Assembly: GCA_018524725.1 (NCBI GenBank)
Contig: JAEUWP010000480.1
Span: forward strand, 1-64,000
DNA length: 64,000 bases
Direction: 5' to 3'
Source: Podaxis mareebaensis
Taxonomy: Eukaryota; Basidiomycota; Agaricomycetes; Agaricales; Agaricaceae
In this document: piece by piece, positions 1 to 12,000 of the stretch
How the letters are laid out: every line of letters starts with the position of its first letter
How positions within the stretch are numbered: the stretch's first letter is position 1
The notes under the pieces: generated by a model
Told to the model about the DNA's origin: nothing
Database searches by the model: none
What the model saw: the letters and a program-made list of their open reading frames with translations, nothing else
Program-made: the position numbers and the translations under genes

Positions 1-700
1 CGTTAGGAAGTCCAAGCTCGTGGACTAAGGCGTGATAAATGATGTTGCGGCGGGGGGTACCAGGCTGGTTCATAACAATGTCAGTGTCTTGATAAACACT
101 GAGTGGAGATTTAGGGAGTTCTGTCTTGCCTTCTCATGAGTAATGGAGGGTGTAGTAGACTCCTAATAGTTCTCATTTGGTGTAAGATTTTCTGTTGATA
201 AGGATTATGTTCTCTGTACCATGGGTGTAGTTGTTGAGTCAATTTTGAAAGTCACTCTCAGAGCATGCTCTCTGAAGGAGGGTTTGGAGTTCTTGAAGAT
301 GAGAGTCAGAGAAGGGTCAGTAAGAAGGAGGAGGGAGTTGAGGATATGGGTTCAATGGAGTGTGCCTAGTTATAGGCAGGGGTAAGTGAGATGTGTTGGA
401 CAACAGTCCAGACAAAAGGTTGTAAGATGCTCCACTGAAGTTATCTTGCAGGAGATTTTGGCTGAGGATGCTCCACTGAAATTATCTTGCAGGAGACTTG
501 GGTCAACTCATAGCCACAAGGACAAAAGAGAAGGTAAGGAGTGGAAGTTTAGCTTTATGATTCTGTTACTTAGGCACAGTATGGATGTCATGCCAGTGCA
601 GAGAGATACTGTCCTAAGACAACCCAACACTATTAAGTTCCTAAGCAGAATGCCTGTCCATTCACCTGAGTGAACTAGAGGCTGGTCAGAAATTTTGCAG
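1..700. other. Decayed retroelement-like or intergenic DNA
   Basis: No intact gene is visible. On the plus strand near 390-450 a short reading frame contains QSRQKVV followed by STE, which weakly resembles the RNase H segment of Ty1/copia polyproteins (W.S..Q..VA.S.TEAE). On the minus strand two short open stretches (about 133 to 1 and 330 to 210) read like protein but end in stops and match nothing I can name. The best reading is a heavily mutated transposable element. A partial host exon at the left edge on the minus strand cannot be excluded. Confidence 0.3.
426..496 (+). repeat. 41-bp tandem duplication
   Basis: Positions 426-455 and 467-496 are the same 30-base sequence with one mismatch, offset by 41 bases. 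It lies inside the copia-like remnant, so it looks like a recent local duplication in non-functional DNA. Confidence 0.75.
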
Positions 701-2285
701 GGACTGCCAAGGGAGAGATACAACTTGTAAGGTCACAGGCTACTCCATTGGTTTAGCTGTTACACCAATTATCCTGTCAAGGCAGGTAGAGCTCTCATGT
801 GGCAAGAAGATAGAGCAGAAGGCAGACTTGCTATTCTCATGCTATGTACAAGTGATCATAAAGCTAAGTTCTACTTACTTTATGAGCTACCTAAATACTA
901 GAACAATTACTATTCTACATGTCCTGATTGAGATGCACATAACTACTTTGGTGTTCTAATTATACTAGACCAAGCCTGAAGTAAGACATCAGATCTACTG
1001 AAAGAGGATGATTACTATACAAGGTATCACTGAATCTGAGTGCTAAACATAGTGTGACTTCAGAGATCTGAGATGGGACAAATGACTGAGGCATGAGTCA
1101 AGGCAAAGATAGAAGACATAGAATGTTGAGAGAGGGAGAACGAAGAGAGTCTGACAAGTGGTGAGAACAATAGGAAGAAACAAAAAGTGGCATAGATGAA
1201 GACGGAAACAAGAGGAGTGTAACAATTTATACCATATTATAGATCCCACGTGAAGGTGAATTTCTACTGATCTTAACCCTCAGCAGCTCAACTGATAGGC
1301 AAGCTGATAGTCATGGGTACTTATCTGATGACCTCGATCCTTCGAGAAACATTCTTAATGTCAAAACCAAAGGTAAGACTGCACCCAGCACGGCATTGGT
1401 TTCTCCTCAATACCTCGCCCGATGTCTGGAGGCTAGTTTTCTATTCCATCGAGTGCTCTAATCCCTGTATTCCCTGGACACGTTCCCATCGGGGCTTTAT
1501 CACCGAATAAGGTTTTGCAATGCCAGCCATAAAAATGTTTCCAGGGCTGTACAAGGTTCCTTGGCGAACGACTGACTGTAGATCTATCGACATCGATCAC
1601 CGTTCGCTATCACAGTCCTAATTATCCATCATGTTTATTTTTGGATACATCAAGGACTGTCCACGTGAACATGCAAGATTTTATCTGCAGGGAACGATGT
1701 CGTCATTGCTCTGATGTTGATAGAGGGGTATAAAAGAAACACGAAGATTAACTGAGATTGTCGTCGTAGCTAAAGCTCCCACATGGTGCGAAAAATGGAG
1801 TGAATAGAGGGAGACAATGTAAGTGTGGCTACTAAGCACGGTGGACAGTGCGGCGCTTCCGTCAGTTGGTGTTTGACTTCCACAACCACAAATGGTGGAA
1901 CGTTTCATACCCGGCTAGCGGGGACTAACATCCCTAGTGGCAATGGCAATTAATACTGAAGAGAATCAAGGAGAAAGACAATGGTTCCGCGGCCAAGTAC
2001 GAGCCTGATTTCTCGTAGGTCGATCATTCCTCGTGAACATGGCCTTTAGCTGAAGTGCTCGCCGGCTTCTTGCTCCCTCTGAGCCGGGCTGTCTCAAGGT
2101 CTTTCTTCCAGGAACATACTCTTACGCTTGATCTCTACTTACGTAGAGTATACCACTTCTAAGAGTATCACACTTGGACAGTCAGATAAATTCCATACAT
2201 TCATGCCGATTACAAATTGCGTAAATCAAGAGATATTTGATCAACAAGACTACATACCACGAAACATAACTACCAATGGCGCCCT
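700..2285. other. Gene-less stretch
   Basis: Only short frames with stops on both strands are present. I see no splice-connected coding potential, no RNA gene and no clear repeat until the tandem duplication at 2288. The A+T-rich part (700-1250) continues the decayed element; 1250-2285 is more balanced and probably lies downstream of the minus-strand gene that ends at 2322. Confidence 0.4.
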
Positions 2286-2287
2286 TT

Positions 2288-2371
2288 ATTTCCAGGGTTC
2301 GCTGGCGTAGCTACAGAAGACCTACGGAGATTTCCAGGGTTCGCTGACGTAGCTACAGAAGACCTACGGAG
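2288..2371 (-). repeat. 42-bp tandem duplication of a terminal exon and its splice acceptor
   Basis: Positions 2288-2329 and 2330-2371 are tandem copies differing at one base. On the minus strand each copy carries a splice acceptor (CCGTAG followed by GTC) and the complete last exon of gene A. The upstream acceptor gives a tail ending EPWKSP then stop (stop 2322-2324). The downstream one gives EPWK then stop (2286-2288). Two usable ends therefore exist for one gene. Confidence 0.85.
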
Positions 2372-4690
2372 GACCATTGTGTCAACATCACACGTTCTGT
2401 ATGAGAACAAAGCAACTCACTCCCAAGTAATAAACGAGCAATCTCTTGATGTGAACACCTTCCTGGCCGTCGCTGCCAGGCTTGTTGAGGGTCATATCGC
2501 CAAGAGCATACAGGTAGAAGGCGTATTGTTGGATGTCACGCAAAGCAGGGGTGGGATCGTAGTATTCGCGAGTGAAGTCAGCGGTGTACCACCAGTTATT
2601 ATCCTTGGGAGTCTCATCGCTGCCATAACGCATCATGTGGTCAACGATATCATCATACACTGCGGCTATAAAGTGCGGGGAAAGGTTAATTTGTAAGGAC
2701 GGGATGGATTACAAGAATGCGTACCCATAGCGAAATCGGGGAACTTCCTATCATCTCTCCTACAACACGCGAACAAGTTCAGATGACTGACTGCAAACGA
2801 GGCCAAACGTAAACGCACTTAAACACTTCGGCGTCCATCCAAGCCTCGACTTCTTCCCGGGTGACAGGGTAAGACTTGAGTTGGAGCAACTCCTCGTACC
2901 CGTCAACCCTGCCTCCAGGTTTCTTGTTCGGAGGCTCCGAATCCGTGCCCTTATACTCGAAGTTGAATTTCTTCGCAAATTCCTGGGTGGCGTAACTGTA
3001 CATGAACTCTTTGAGCTGGATGGGATCACTGATGTCGCCTGTCCCAGTGTCTCCTTCAATGTGTTGGCGGAGGTTGTTACAGAGGACCTTGAACAGTTCA
3101 CGCGCAAGTTCTTGGTCGGCGTTTTGGCGTTCATAAAACATCTATGGCAAAGATAAAACGGGGTTAGGTGGAACGAAATTGATACACACCGTCATCATGT
3201 AGATGTATGTGACGGAGATGCCGACTTGGGTGTCCGTTGTCTTGTGGTCGTACCAAGACATGATGATACCGGTTTGTCGGATAGGGTTGTTCGTGGGGTC
3301 AGCAGGGACGTAAGTCTTGTCAAGACGCGTGAGGTTCCAAGACTCGGTCGAGGCATTGTTCAGAATTGACTTGTATTGTTCAAACGTATCCTTCATTGCC
3401 ATGCCTATTCACGACTTGTGAGAAAGGTAGGGAATCGGAGGAGACAAGACTAACTCTTGACAGACGGCAACGGAATGTTGATACCGCTGTAAAAAGATTG
3501 TCAGCAAACAGACATCGGGTGAAAGTGTATGAAGTACCTGTAGACTTGGTGCTCGATGTAGTTCAGCAAGTCGTCAGTGTCGGTATCTGGGATGTAGTAC
3601 AACGAAGTATTCTGCGTGATGAACGCGCTGTCGACGCCTTGCGCACGATAGGAGTCTGGAGGAACATCTCCATAGGAGAAGCCGAACTCTGACTGGAATT
3701 TGCCTTTAGCATAGCTGTCGAGGGTGTTTTTGAGAAGCTCATCTGTGGTAGGGACGCTACCGCCCTGATCAAGCCAGCTTAGCTCGTGTACGCTGCTTCG
3801 TACCCAGGAAACCTACGATTAGATTGGCCGCGCCTTTGTATGCGTTAGCTTGAATCTCGTCCCGAGTAGCCTTTGTCTCAGAAGTCGTCTTGTAGTAGAC
3901 CTAGAAGAGGTCTCAGGAGAATGGCGAGAAATGGGTTGTTCAATGACTTACACCACAGTAGTAGATGACGGCAAGTTCAGCCCGAGTGCCATCTTCGACG
4001 AGGGTGCCGAAGCAGTACACCATGACAGAGTTACACTTGAAGGTGTCCTGGTCTTCCACCCTGGCATCGTAGGTCCTTTGGTAGTCATTATATTTCCATT
4101 GCTTCTCAGTGTCGCGCGATGCGATAATGTTTGCAACATTAGAGAGGTCATTTATAGCAGTTTCTGTTAAGCACAACGAACAGCGCCAGTCAGCATCAGG
4201 GAGAGGATGTGCGTAACGGAGGACATACGTTCCATCCACGCGGGCAGGTCGAGTTGGCTGTTGGAAAAGTACGCGTTAACCAGAAGGTTTCCTGGCCTCG
4301 GAACGGCAAAAGCTACCTGAAGATACCGGCCTTCAGGTAGTCGGTGACTTGGTTACCAATCGGTGGGATAATGCTGCAAATCTTTGCGGCGGTTCTCGTG
4401 TCGCCAAGGTTGTTCGGAGGGTTGGTTTGTGCTGGGTCGTCACTATATTCGTACTTGTAGGTCTGTTTGAAGCGATTGGTCGCAATCTTGTTGAGCAAGG
4501 TCTCGAGGTTTGTCGTGTCATCCGTGATGTTGAAGTCCTAGGCGCAGCGGAACATTAGTTCGGGCACAGGTGTAAAAAGAGACAAAGGTCATGCCTGCTT
4601 GAGGAGGTTGCGGGCGTTGTCCGTCAGTTGCTTGACGAGATCAGCCTTGACGTCTTCCAACGATTTCTTGGTTTCTTCGGAACCGCCCAT
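2322..4690 (-). CDS. Gene A: three-module protein of unknown family (paralogue of B and of the C-terminus of C)
   Basis: Twelve exons: 4595-4690, 4317-4537, 4229-4257, 4163-3952, 3900-3817, 3764-3538, 3486-3455, 3404-3190, 3141-2819, 2759-2725, 2665-2421, 2363-2322. They sum to 1,761 nt, or 586 residues. The first intron has a GC donor. After a short charged N-terminus (TKKSLEDVKADLV) come three related modules at about residues 40-190, 215-375 and 395-575. Each has a helical start ending in F..(E/K)F.F.Y, a short LP motif, then W..., an RTY- or KTY-type segment, a T-rich beta stretch and a closing YY.GV. No signal peptide, membrane segment or recognisable catalytic motif is seen, so it looks cytosolic. 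Intron positions and phases match gene B. The function is unknown. The final exon is tandemly duplicated. A TATA-like ATATAT lies near 4760-4770. Confidence 0.8.
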
Positions 4691-5532
4691 GATGTGCGAA
4701 GGTAATGTAGTAAAGGAGAAAAGCTCAAGTGATTGTAAAGGGGATGCTTTTGCGCTCTGGATATATGTACACAAGGAGGCCCCCCTTCCATGACGTGCCT
4801 CGATATGGAGACTCGTTCTTGAGCAGACACAGATAATCGATAACCTTGACAGAACAAGAACATGTTCTAGTGCGGAGATTACCCAAGGTCTTCTAGACTG
4901 TCCATCAGAAGCCAAAGCGGAGGGAGGATGGGACCGAGCCCCATGACCACAATTCATGGGAGTAGATTCGAAATAAAGCGTGTAGAAGTTGAAGTCGAAG
5001 TCGGGCGCGAATAAGGGTGTCGCCGGGAATAGAACCACCCTCGGGCAGACTCTCGGTGTCAATGCGAGTTGTCGCTGTCTGGAATTTTGGGACGCGGTGG
5101 AGTCATGACAGGCATTCGCGAAAGTACAATGAAACCACCACTGAGTGCAGGATGCTAGTGATGTCACAACTAATATTAACGGTCGATGTTCATCGAGATC
5201 AAGTTACCAGTGACGAATCCGAATGGAAAAAGATTCCAGACGCGTGAGAATTGCATTGCAGATTCAGGCACCACTCCCCGTTTAGCGGTATAATTATGTA
5301 GCGCTATTCGTGAGGCACGGTCGGGGGTCCTCGGTTCGGGTTTTGGAGTTCCGTCCCTTCGAATTTGATGGCCGATCATAATGCTCTTCCATGTTCCCTC
5401 TGACCTCTGCCACCATGATCTGTTCTAATCTCCCAATTCTGCCGCGTCCAAATACCCTACTTGGCCTCGTCATAAGGAGAGCTCCCGTTCGCAAAACCAT
5501 CCAGTACAACCTTTTCCCTTCCTCTGAGCATC
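4691..5532. promoter_or_regulatory. Shared divergent promoter region of genes A and B
   Basis: This 842-bp gap separates two head-to-head paralogous genes. A TATA-like element on the minus strand (about 4760-4770) lies roughly 70 bases before the gene A start. A pyrimidine-rich tract (about 5505-5530) lies just before the gene B start and has no obvious TATA box. No other gene is evident. A 192-codon minus-strand frame in this gap (5167 to 4589) runs in frame into the start of gene A, but the TATA position and the alignment with B favour the start at 4690. Confidence 0.5.
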
Positions 5533-7974
5533 ATGGGTATTTTCGGACGCAAGGAAACACAGCCTCCCAAGAAGACCTACGAGCAGGTTTTTGCTGACCT
5601 TGTCAAAAACCTCTGTGAGAAGGCTAACAATACCCTCCCCAACGTGAGATCGACCTCATTTGTAACTGACTTACTCGCTGAACACGTCTCGTAGCCTATA
5701 ACTCTCCCAGCCCAACCTACGCTCAGTGACCTAGAGCAGATTTTCAAACAAATCACACACAACGAGTTCCAAAACAGACTCGGCTACCAATTCGACACGA
5801 CGAACGCCGCGCCACCCGCTCTTGCCCCTGGGACGCTTGTTCTCAGCACCTTCGAGCAGTTCTACAAGGTCGATGACCCCAACAAGCCTGTCTCCCCTCC
5901 GCTAGGCTCTTCCACCACGACGACCGGCGGTGGGACCGATCCCTCATTCACGCCCATCCCGGATGACCGTCAACGTATGTATATCTCCCGTGCTACAAAC
6001 AGAGGACGATATTCATCCTTCCGCTTCAGCCCTTTCCCAGATTCTCGACGACTTCAGAAGCCGAATCACAGGTCTTCCCGACTGGGTCCAAGGTTCATGT
6101 TGAATGCTACTCGAAAATGGCAGTCGCTGACTCCACCTTTTTTTAGGAGAGGCTCAAGATGAAGCCGTCCAGAACCTTGACCGAGTGTTCAATGAACCAA
6201 CGGCTCTTCCGAACGACTGGAGTTTCGACGTCAATACGCCCATTTACGAGCAGTCTGACAAGTACGCCAACTCTATCCGCCTGGACTGTATCTTCGTCAA
6301 ACTGTCGGGGACGCTTACGGAGACAGACGTTACCGCACAACTCAATACCGTCTATTGCGTTGGAGTACGTGCGCTGCAGGTTCACTAGAAAGTCACTGAC
6401 AATTTTCCAGATTTATTACGAAGTTATATCTGCGGCTATGATTGCCAAGAAAGCCCTCTGGAAGCAGTTGTACACCCTAGCAGAGAGTTTGCTAGATACG
6501 GTACTAGTTTCGTTCCCTTTCGACTTCGCAAACTCTCACTTCGCATTCTCTCCAGCCCACTGCAACTCCAGAAGACCCGAGTGCAGCCTCGTTGGAAGAT
6601 ATCCTCATCTGGTATCGCGACCACAAACTTTTCCAAACTGATCACGGTTTTCCATTCAATGGCACTCCGGATGATCTTGTTGCGGATCTTGGTCGTCCCA
6701 CACATCTCTTCATTATTGAAGACGACGACTTCTCTAAGCTGTCCCAAGAGATTGAGGAGAATATTTTCAGGTCCGTCACAAGCTTATCCCATTGTAACCA
6801 TTCCTCATATAACTCCATTATCCAGCAAGATCAACCTCCCGGAATGGGCCGGTATGTCCCTTTCCGAGCTGTTCGTTAATCAGACTTTAACTTGGACTAT
6901 AGTTACTGTGAAACCTGATTTGCAATCCGAAATCGAAAGCCTCCTCAAGTCTCCGGCCTCCGATTCCCGCGGGTGGCTCTCAGTGAAGTACGACACATCG
7001 CCGCCGCCACCGAACGAGGACGACCCAGCCCTTCTCATTAAGGGGGACTTCATTTATTGTAATCTTGTATCGCCCAACCGCAGTGATGTCACTTATCGTG
7101 CCGTATACTTCTGTGGCGTATTCTATATGATACCCTCGGCCAAAGAAAGAGCCACTCAGAAATTGCTTTCTGCCGTTTACAAGAATGCTTTGGGTCTGGT
7201 TTCCGACGTACGCCCGTTCTTCCTTGGCGTTATCAGGAGGAGTTCTGACTTTTTTTGCATTTCTTCTTAGAACCCTGGGACCCCACCCGACCAGCCTACT
7301 CGCTCCGACCTCGACACTTTACTTTATCGAGCTTTGGATCAGAAGTTCCAGGAAGAGTTCAATTTCGCTTACGAAGGAGATAAGACCGCTCCAGGTGATA
7401 AAGTCGGAAACACACTTTATGCTGCTAAAGTTAGTTTCGACTCCGAGACTCGTGACGATGCAGCTGCTACCGAAACAGTCCAAACCATCATCAGGTGATG
7501 CGTTTTTTCGTATTCTGGCCGATGGAAGAAAGGCTCACAGGGCATGATAGTGCTTTCAACTTGCCTTCCGATACAAATGGTACGTCTCTCCAAATCCATT
7601 TTAGTCACCTCACTCATCCACGGATTCCCCGTCAGAAGAAGCCTTTCGCCAACAGATCAGCAACGACATCCTATCGAAGGTCAAGCGATGCCTCGAGGCA
7701 GATCCAGTCCTCGTTCCACTCAACTCATGGAATGCCATGAGCGACGATAGACAATATTCGTACTCTGACCCTGCGAAGAGCGACCTTATTCCGGTTCTCA
7801 AGACTATTTTCTTGTATTGTAATGCAAGTATTACCACTGAGCAGACAGTGGCTAAGCGTAGCTTCATCTACTTCGTTGGGGTGCGACTTTTCCCTTCAAT
7901 CCAGTCTAATTCTCCGTCATTTTTGCTCACGAACCTTACAGGTGCTCTACGACACTGAATCGGAGCCGTGGTGA
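5533..7974 (+). CDS. Gene B: three-module protein of unknown family (paralogue of A)
   Basis: Twelve exons: 5533-5643, 5695-5974, 6030-6092, 6147-6364, 6411-6500, 6556-6770, 6826-6851, 6903-7207, 7271-7494, 7533-7579, 7636-7880, 7942-7974. They sum to 1,857 nt, or 618 residues. The N-terminus (MGIFGRK, then PKKTYEQVFADLV) matches the point where the same part begins in gene C (WIFGSRPKKTREQV), so B looks like the C C-terminus as a stand-alone protein. Three modules lie at about residues 45-226, 262-408 and 440-610, with LPDW and LPEW motifs and FNFAYEG in the third. The tail ends SEPW. No signal peptide or membrane segment is seen. The acceptor of exon 10 (AAAG at 7529-7532) is weak and that junction is the least certain. 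The function is unknown; the family relationship to A and C is clear from residues and intron positions. Confidence 0.8.
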
Positions 7975-9047
7975 ATCTGACGGTGCTGTTCGCATGGACT
8001 GATATCAAGAACGCTTGGTAAATGCTCGATATGTAACCTTGTATAACTTGATTCGTATGTACGACTTGTTGAGTATCAAATATATTGTGGTCCGATCAGA
8101 ACTCCTCGGACATCAATTTACGAATTAAGAGAATGGCTCGGGATCAATTATGCCCAGCCACAGTTGGCTAGAATCAACAGTGTGGAGGCATGAGTCTTCT
8201 AGGACCCGGGAGTACATACCACTTGAGCAAGGTAAATGTGGAGAACGACGGCAGTAGTAGCGGCCACACCTATGACGCAGCGGATGAGCACGTATAAGAG
8301 CATCGATGTCCGGTGTCTTCGACAGACGTTGCCGATCAGAATTCTCGAACAGTGCTACAAGTATCTTTTCCTCCCTTCCGGAACACGACCCACGAAGTCG
8401 GGGCACGGGCAGAAGCACGATACCGAACGCGTTCGCGTGGAGTTTTACCAAGTCTCGGTGGTTTTTGCTCACGCCACCACTTGGCTAAATGCGGGATATG
8501 TACGAGACATATTGCTTCTTGGATACGTAAACATATGGGTGGAGCTTCCATCGTAACGGTCTCAGAATAAAGGCGTTGAACGGATGCCCGTACGCATCGC
8601 ACAGTGCTTCGGGCAAGGACACGTGTGCTTGTTCGGTATCCAAGATTTTTGGACCTCAGCACCACATGCATCACTCACAGAACACTGGCCATAGTCTTAG
8701 CCGACCTTAATCCTCACCGGGAAGGGAGCGTATTCGGTCACGTCGTGCCAACCGAAGACACACCAGGACACACCTCCAAAGTCTTATCAATCAATTCTCG
8801 TAATTAGCCGTTAATCGGTCCCTTTTGCCCTGAAAAAAGGGGACCGGTCAACGGTGTTATGCAGTTCTGTCCGACACCGAGATATCAATAGATCGCACTA
8901 GCGTGTCCCCTAGCTCTTACCCAATTCGAAGCTAGATAAGGATCCATTCTTAGACTTGGGGTCTGACCAATTACAACGAGGGTGCACCTAGGGCTGGATA
9001 TATACACATCCTAGGGTACTGCATGGTTAAGGTCAAGCACTACAAGC
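7975..9047. other. Intergenic stretch with a possible small minus-strand gene
   Basis: On the minus strand an open stretch (about 8360 to 8222) starts at ATG in CGATGCTC and encodes a hydrophobic segment (VIGVAATTAVVLHIYLAQ). It is followed by a well-formed intron (GTATGT...TCTAG) and a very short last exon ending near 8133. Further upstream (to about 8670) more open frame exists, but the joins are unclear. It could be a small membrane protein or a relic. A TATA-like sequence at 8998-9005 belongs to gene C. Confidence 0.25.
8998..9005 (+). promoter_or_regulatory. TATA-like element of gene C
   Basis: A TATATA run lies about 45 bases before the ATG at 9048 and only about 20 bases before the ATG at 9023. 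With transcription starting about 30 bases downstream, the 9048 start is favoured. Confidence 0.45.
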
Positions 9048-12000
9048 ATGACTACAACTGCCAAAACAGCAACTCTACACGTTGTGAGTCGCCCGTTCCT
9101 CGAGCGACGTGTTACTCAGGGCTTTCACTTCGTGAAAGATACAAGCAAGCTATGGAGACGCTCTCGTCCTGGAATACAAAGATGCGGGGACTGGTGATAC
9201 TGTACGAAGCTTCGGCGATCTCCTATGTCGTCGGGCACTCTAACCTGTGGAACCAGAACTACATGCTCATCGATGGCGGCCCCGCCAGTAATGAGCCCAT
9301 GTACACGACGCCTACGCAGGCGCGCGTGAAATTCAATCTATTTTACACCTTGAATCGTCTTTCAGGCTCTACCCAGGCCGCAGGAACGACTCCTCCGGCA
9401 AATGCCATGAAGAAGATCGATACACTGGTCCTGACGCACGACGACGTGGACCATAAGCGAGGTACTTGGCTTGCAATTGATAGCGTGGTCTCTTCTAACG
9501 AGCTCCTGTTTTGCAGGAATTGAGACCTTGTTCGCCTCTCTGTACGTTCTCTTTGCGTGCCTGGACCTCTTTTGGCTGACATTTCGGGTTCAGCTTGAAT
9601 GTGGCGAAGACATCGAAACACAAAGATGACTTGTACAATACCTGGGTTCTTGGAGACGCTAAGATGGCGGCTAAGGAGAAACCGATCGACCGCATCTGGT
9701 ACAACAGGTTCGTACCCAGGTTAAGAAGTCGAGGTCGTCAACCAAATAACTAGTCTACTAGTCTTAAGAACATCACAACTTTGAGAGTTAGTGTGCCGTT
9801 CATATTTGCAGAAATAACCTTGACTCACTCTTCGTAGACTGGGGATAAGGGAGTTGACCCAATGGATAACTGGTTTGACCTCCAGTTGCAGGCTTATAAT
9901 AAGATCGTTTCACCGGTGATTGATTTCAACACGGATTTTGCTCCAAGCACGGACCCACAAGGACGATCAGGGAAGTTCGCGATGTACAACGCCAACGCTG
10001 CGGCCGGTGGCCCTATGCAGAAGGGACAGTTTACCATTCGGTTCTTGGGCCCAGCCTTTGATGTGCTGGAAAGCGATGTTTTGCTTAGCATGCTGCAGGG
10101 AAAGCAATCTCTGAGAGTTCCTAAGTACAAGTTCGAGCAGCAGTAAGTATTGAGGGATAGGGAAGCTGGCGGTGATTGAATCATGTCATTTACAGAAAAC
10201 TCGGGAAAGCGTCGATGACGGCATTATCTGATTCAACGCTCGATGAGTTCGCCCGACTTGGTCAGGACACGCAACTCCAGGTCAAGTTAGACACCTCCAT
10301 GAAAAACCGTTCCAGTATCGCCTTTATCGCAGAGGATGGCCTAACGCGTATACTGCTTCTGGGAGATGCAGTTGCAACAATCCTGAAACCGCTCTATGCC
10401 CCCGGAGGTTCGCCGGTAGACTTTACGTTGATGAAGGTAAGGCTCGGATCACTTATTTATTCATGTTTGTATTGATGGCACTGGTGGCAGGTGATGCACC
10501 ATGGGAGCAGGTACAACAACTACTGGCCACGCGACGCGCAGCGCAAGGCCGAAGAGCAAAATGTGCCGGTCCTCCAGCAAAATAACTTCGATGTTTCCAC
10601 ACTGGCTTATGTCTACTTCTTCGCTAAGTGAGTTTCCCTTTTTGAATGTTTTGTAATTTTCTCCTTACACTTAACCTACTAGGATTCGCGCGAAGAAATA
10701 TGTCGTGAGTCTTCAAAGTTGGTTTGTAGCAATATGTTCCAGTGATTTTCTCTAAATAGATATCAGCCTCTTTGGACGAACACCCAAATCCTCACGTCGC
10801 TACCATGCTTGGCATCATTATAGCCGCGATGGAGAACCAGACGAACGTCGAGATCTTCCTCACCAACTATCTCGCGCCTGATATCCTCCACACGATCGGC
10901 GAGCGTTTCATTAAGGGCACCGATACTTCCATCCCCTATGTCACCATCCATCTCCTAGCCCAAGGATCTCATTCGGGTGCCGTTGCCATCTACGATGGCG
11001 AGAAAGATGGCTCGGAATGGGTTTCGTATATTGCACGGGATCTTCGCACTTCCTACCCGGATAATTTGCTGAAGCTGAATCCAAAGATTGCGAGTAAGAT
11101 AAAGCAGACGAAGGATTACCGTTTCCAACCATACGTCAAGAAGCCTTCAACGATGCTCAGGTTAGTGCGGGCAGCCCCGGATGACCCTGCCATCGCAACA
11201 ATTCCGTTTGCCTCAGAGATCCCTGCACCCATGCCTGTAGTCCCGCGAGCATCTCCACCTGCAAATATGGTCTCTGCAAAGTTAATCAACTCACCCAGGC
11301 CACCAACCTTTGAGGAACTTACTTCATACCAGGTCAATTTTCCGTGTTCGTTATCTATGCGTTTGATTGGCTTACACGCATTGCTTAGCCTTATCCCACA
11401 CGGAGTCTCTCAGGGTTTGATGAGCTTTTGCAATACCTCGTCTCTCAAAACGAGTTCACCTCTCAAGACGTTGAAAATGCGAAAGCCGATATCGTCAACG
11501 ATAATGGTCTCAAATTTGGCGCCTTCGCTGCCTTGTTCATGGGTATCGAACGATCGGAGGAATTCCTGGCCGCAATTCCTTTCGACTTCGTAGACTCGGC
11601 CGAATACCTCAATTCGTCGGAAGGACCTGCAGAGTGGCGCGTACAGAACCTCTCGACCAGAGTTATTGATCCCCCTAGGTGTGTCAATGTGCCACCTTTC
11701 ATACTTCTATCTAACAGTCATCTTGCAGCTCCGACTTCCAGGGCAGCCAGGGCATTTATTCCCTGTCATTTACCATACCTGCGCAAAGTAGCACGTTGAC
11801 CTGGACAATACCTTTTGATCAGAAAGCGTTTTCGGATCCTTATAAGATCACATGGGATGGATCTATGTCTGTTCAGGTCATCTGGCCCCACTATGTAATG
11901 GGGATCACCTCCGCTGAGTTCCGGGGTCAACTCGTCACGACTACGAAGACCTACAACGTGAGTAGATAGTAATGTCGAGTTTCTGTTGGTCTAAGCCTTT

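Noticed and set aside
4589..5167. 192-codon minus-strand frame upstream of gene A
   Set aside because: It runs in frame into gene A, but its upstream part has no support from paralogues and lies beyond a TATA-like element; I kept the start at 4690.
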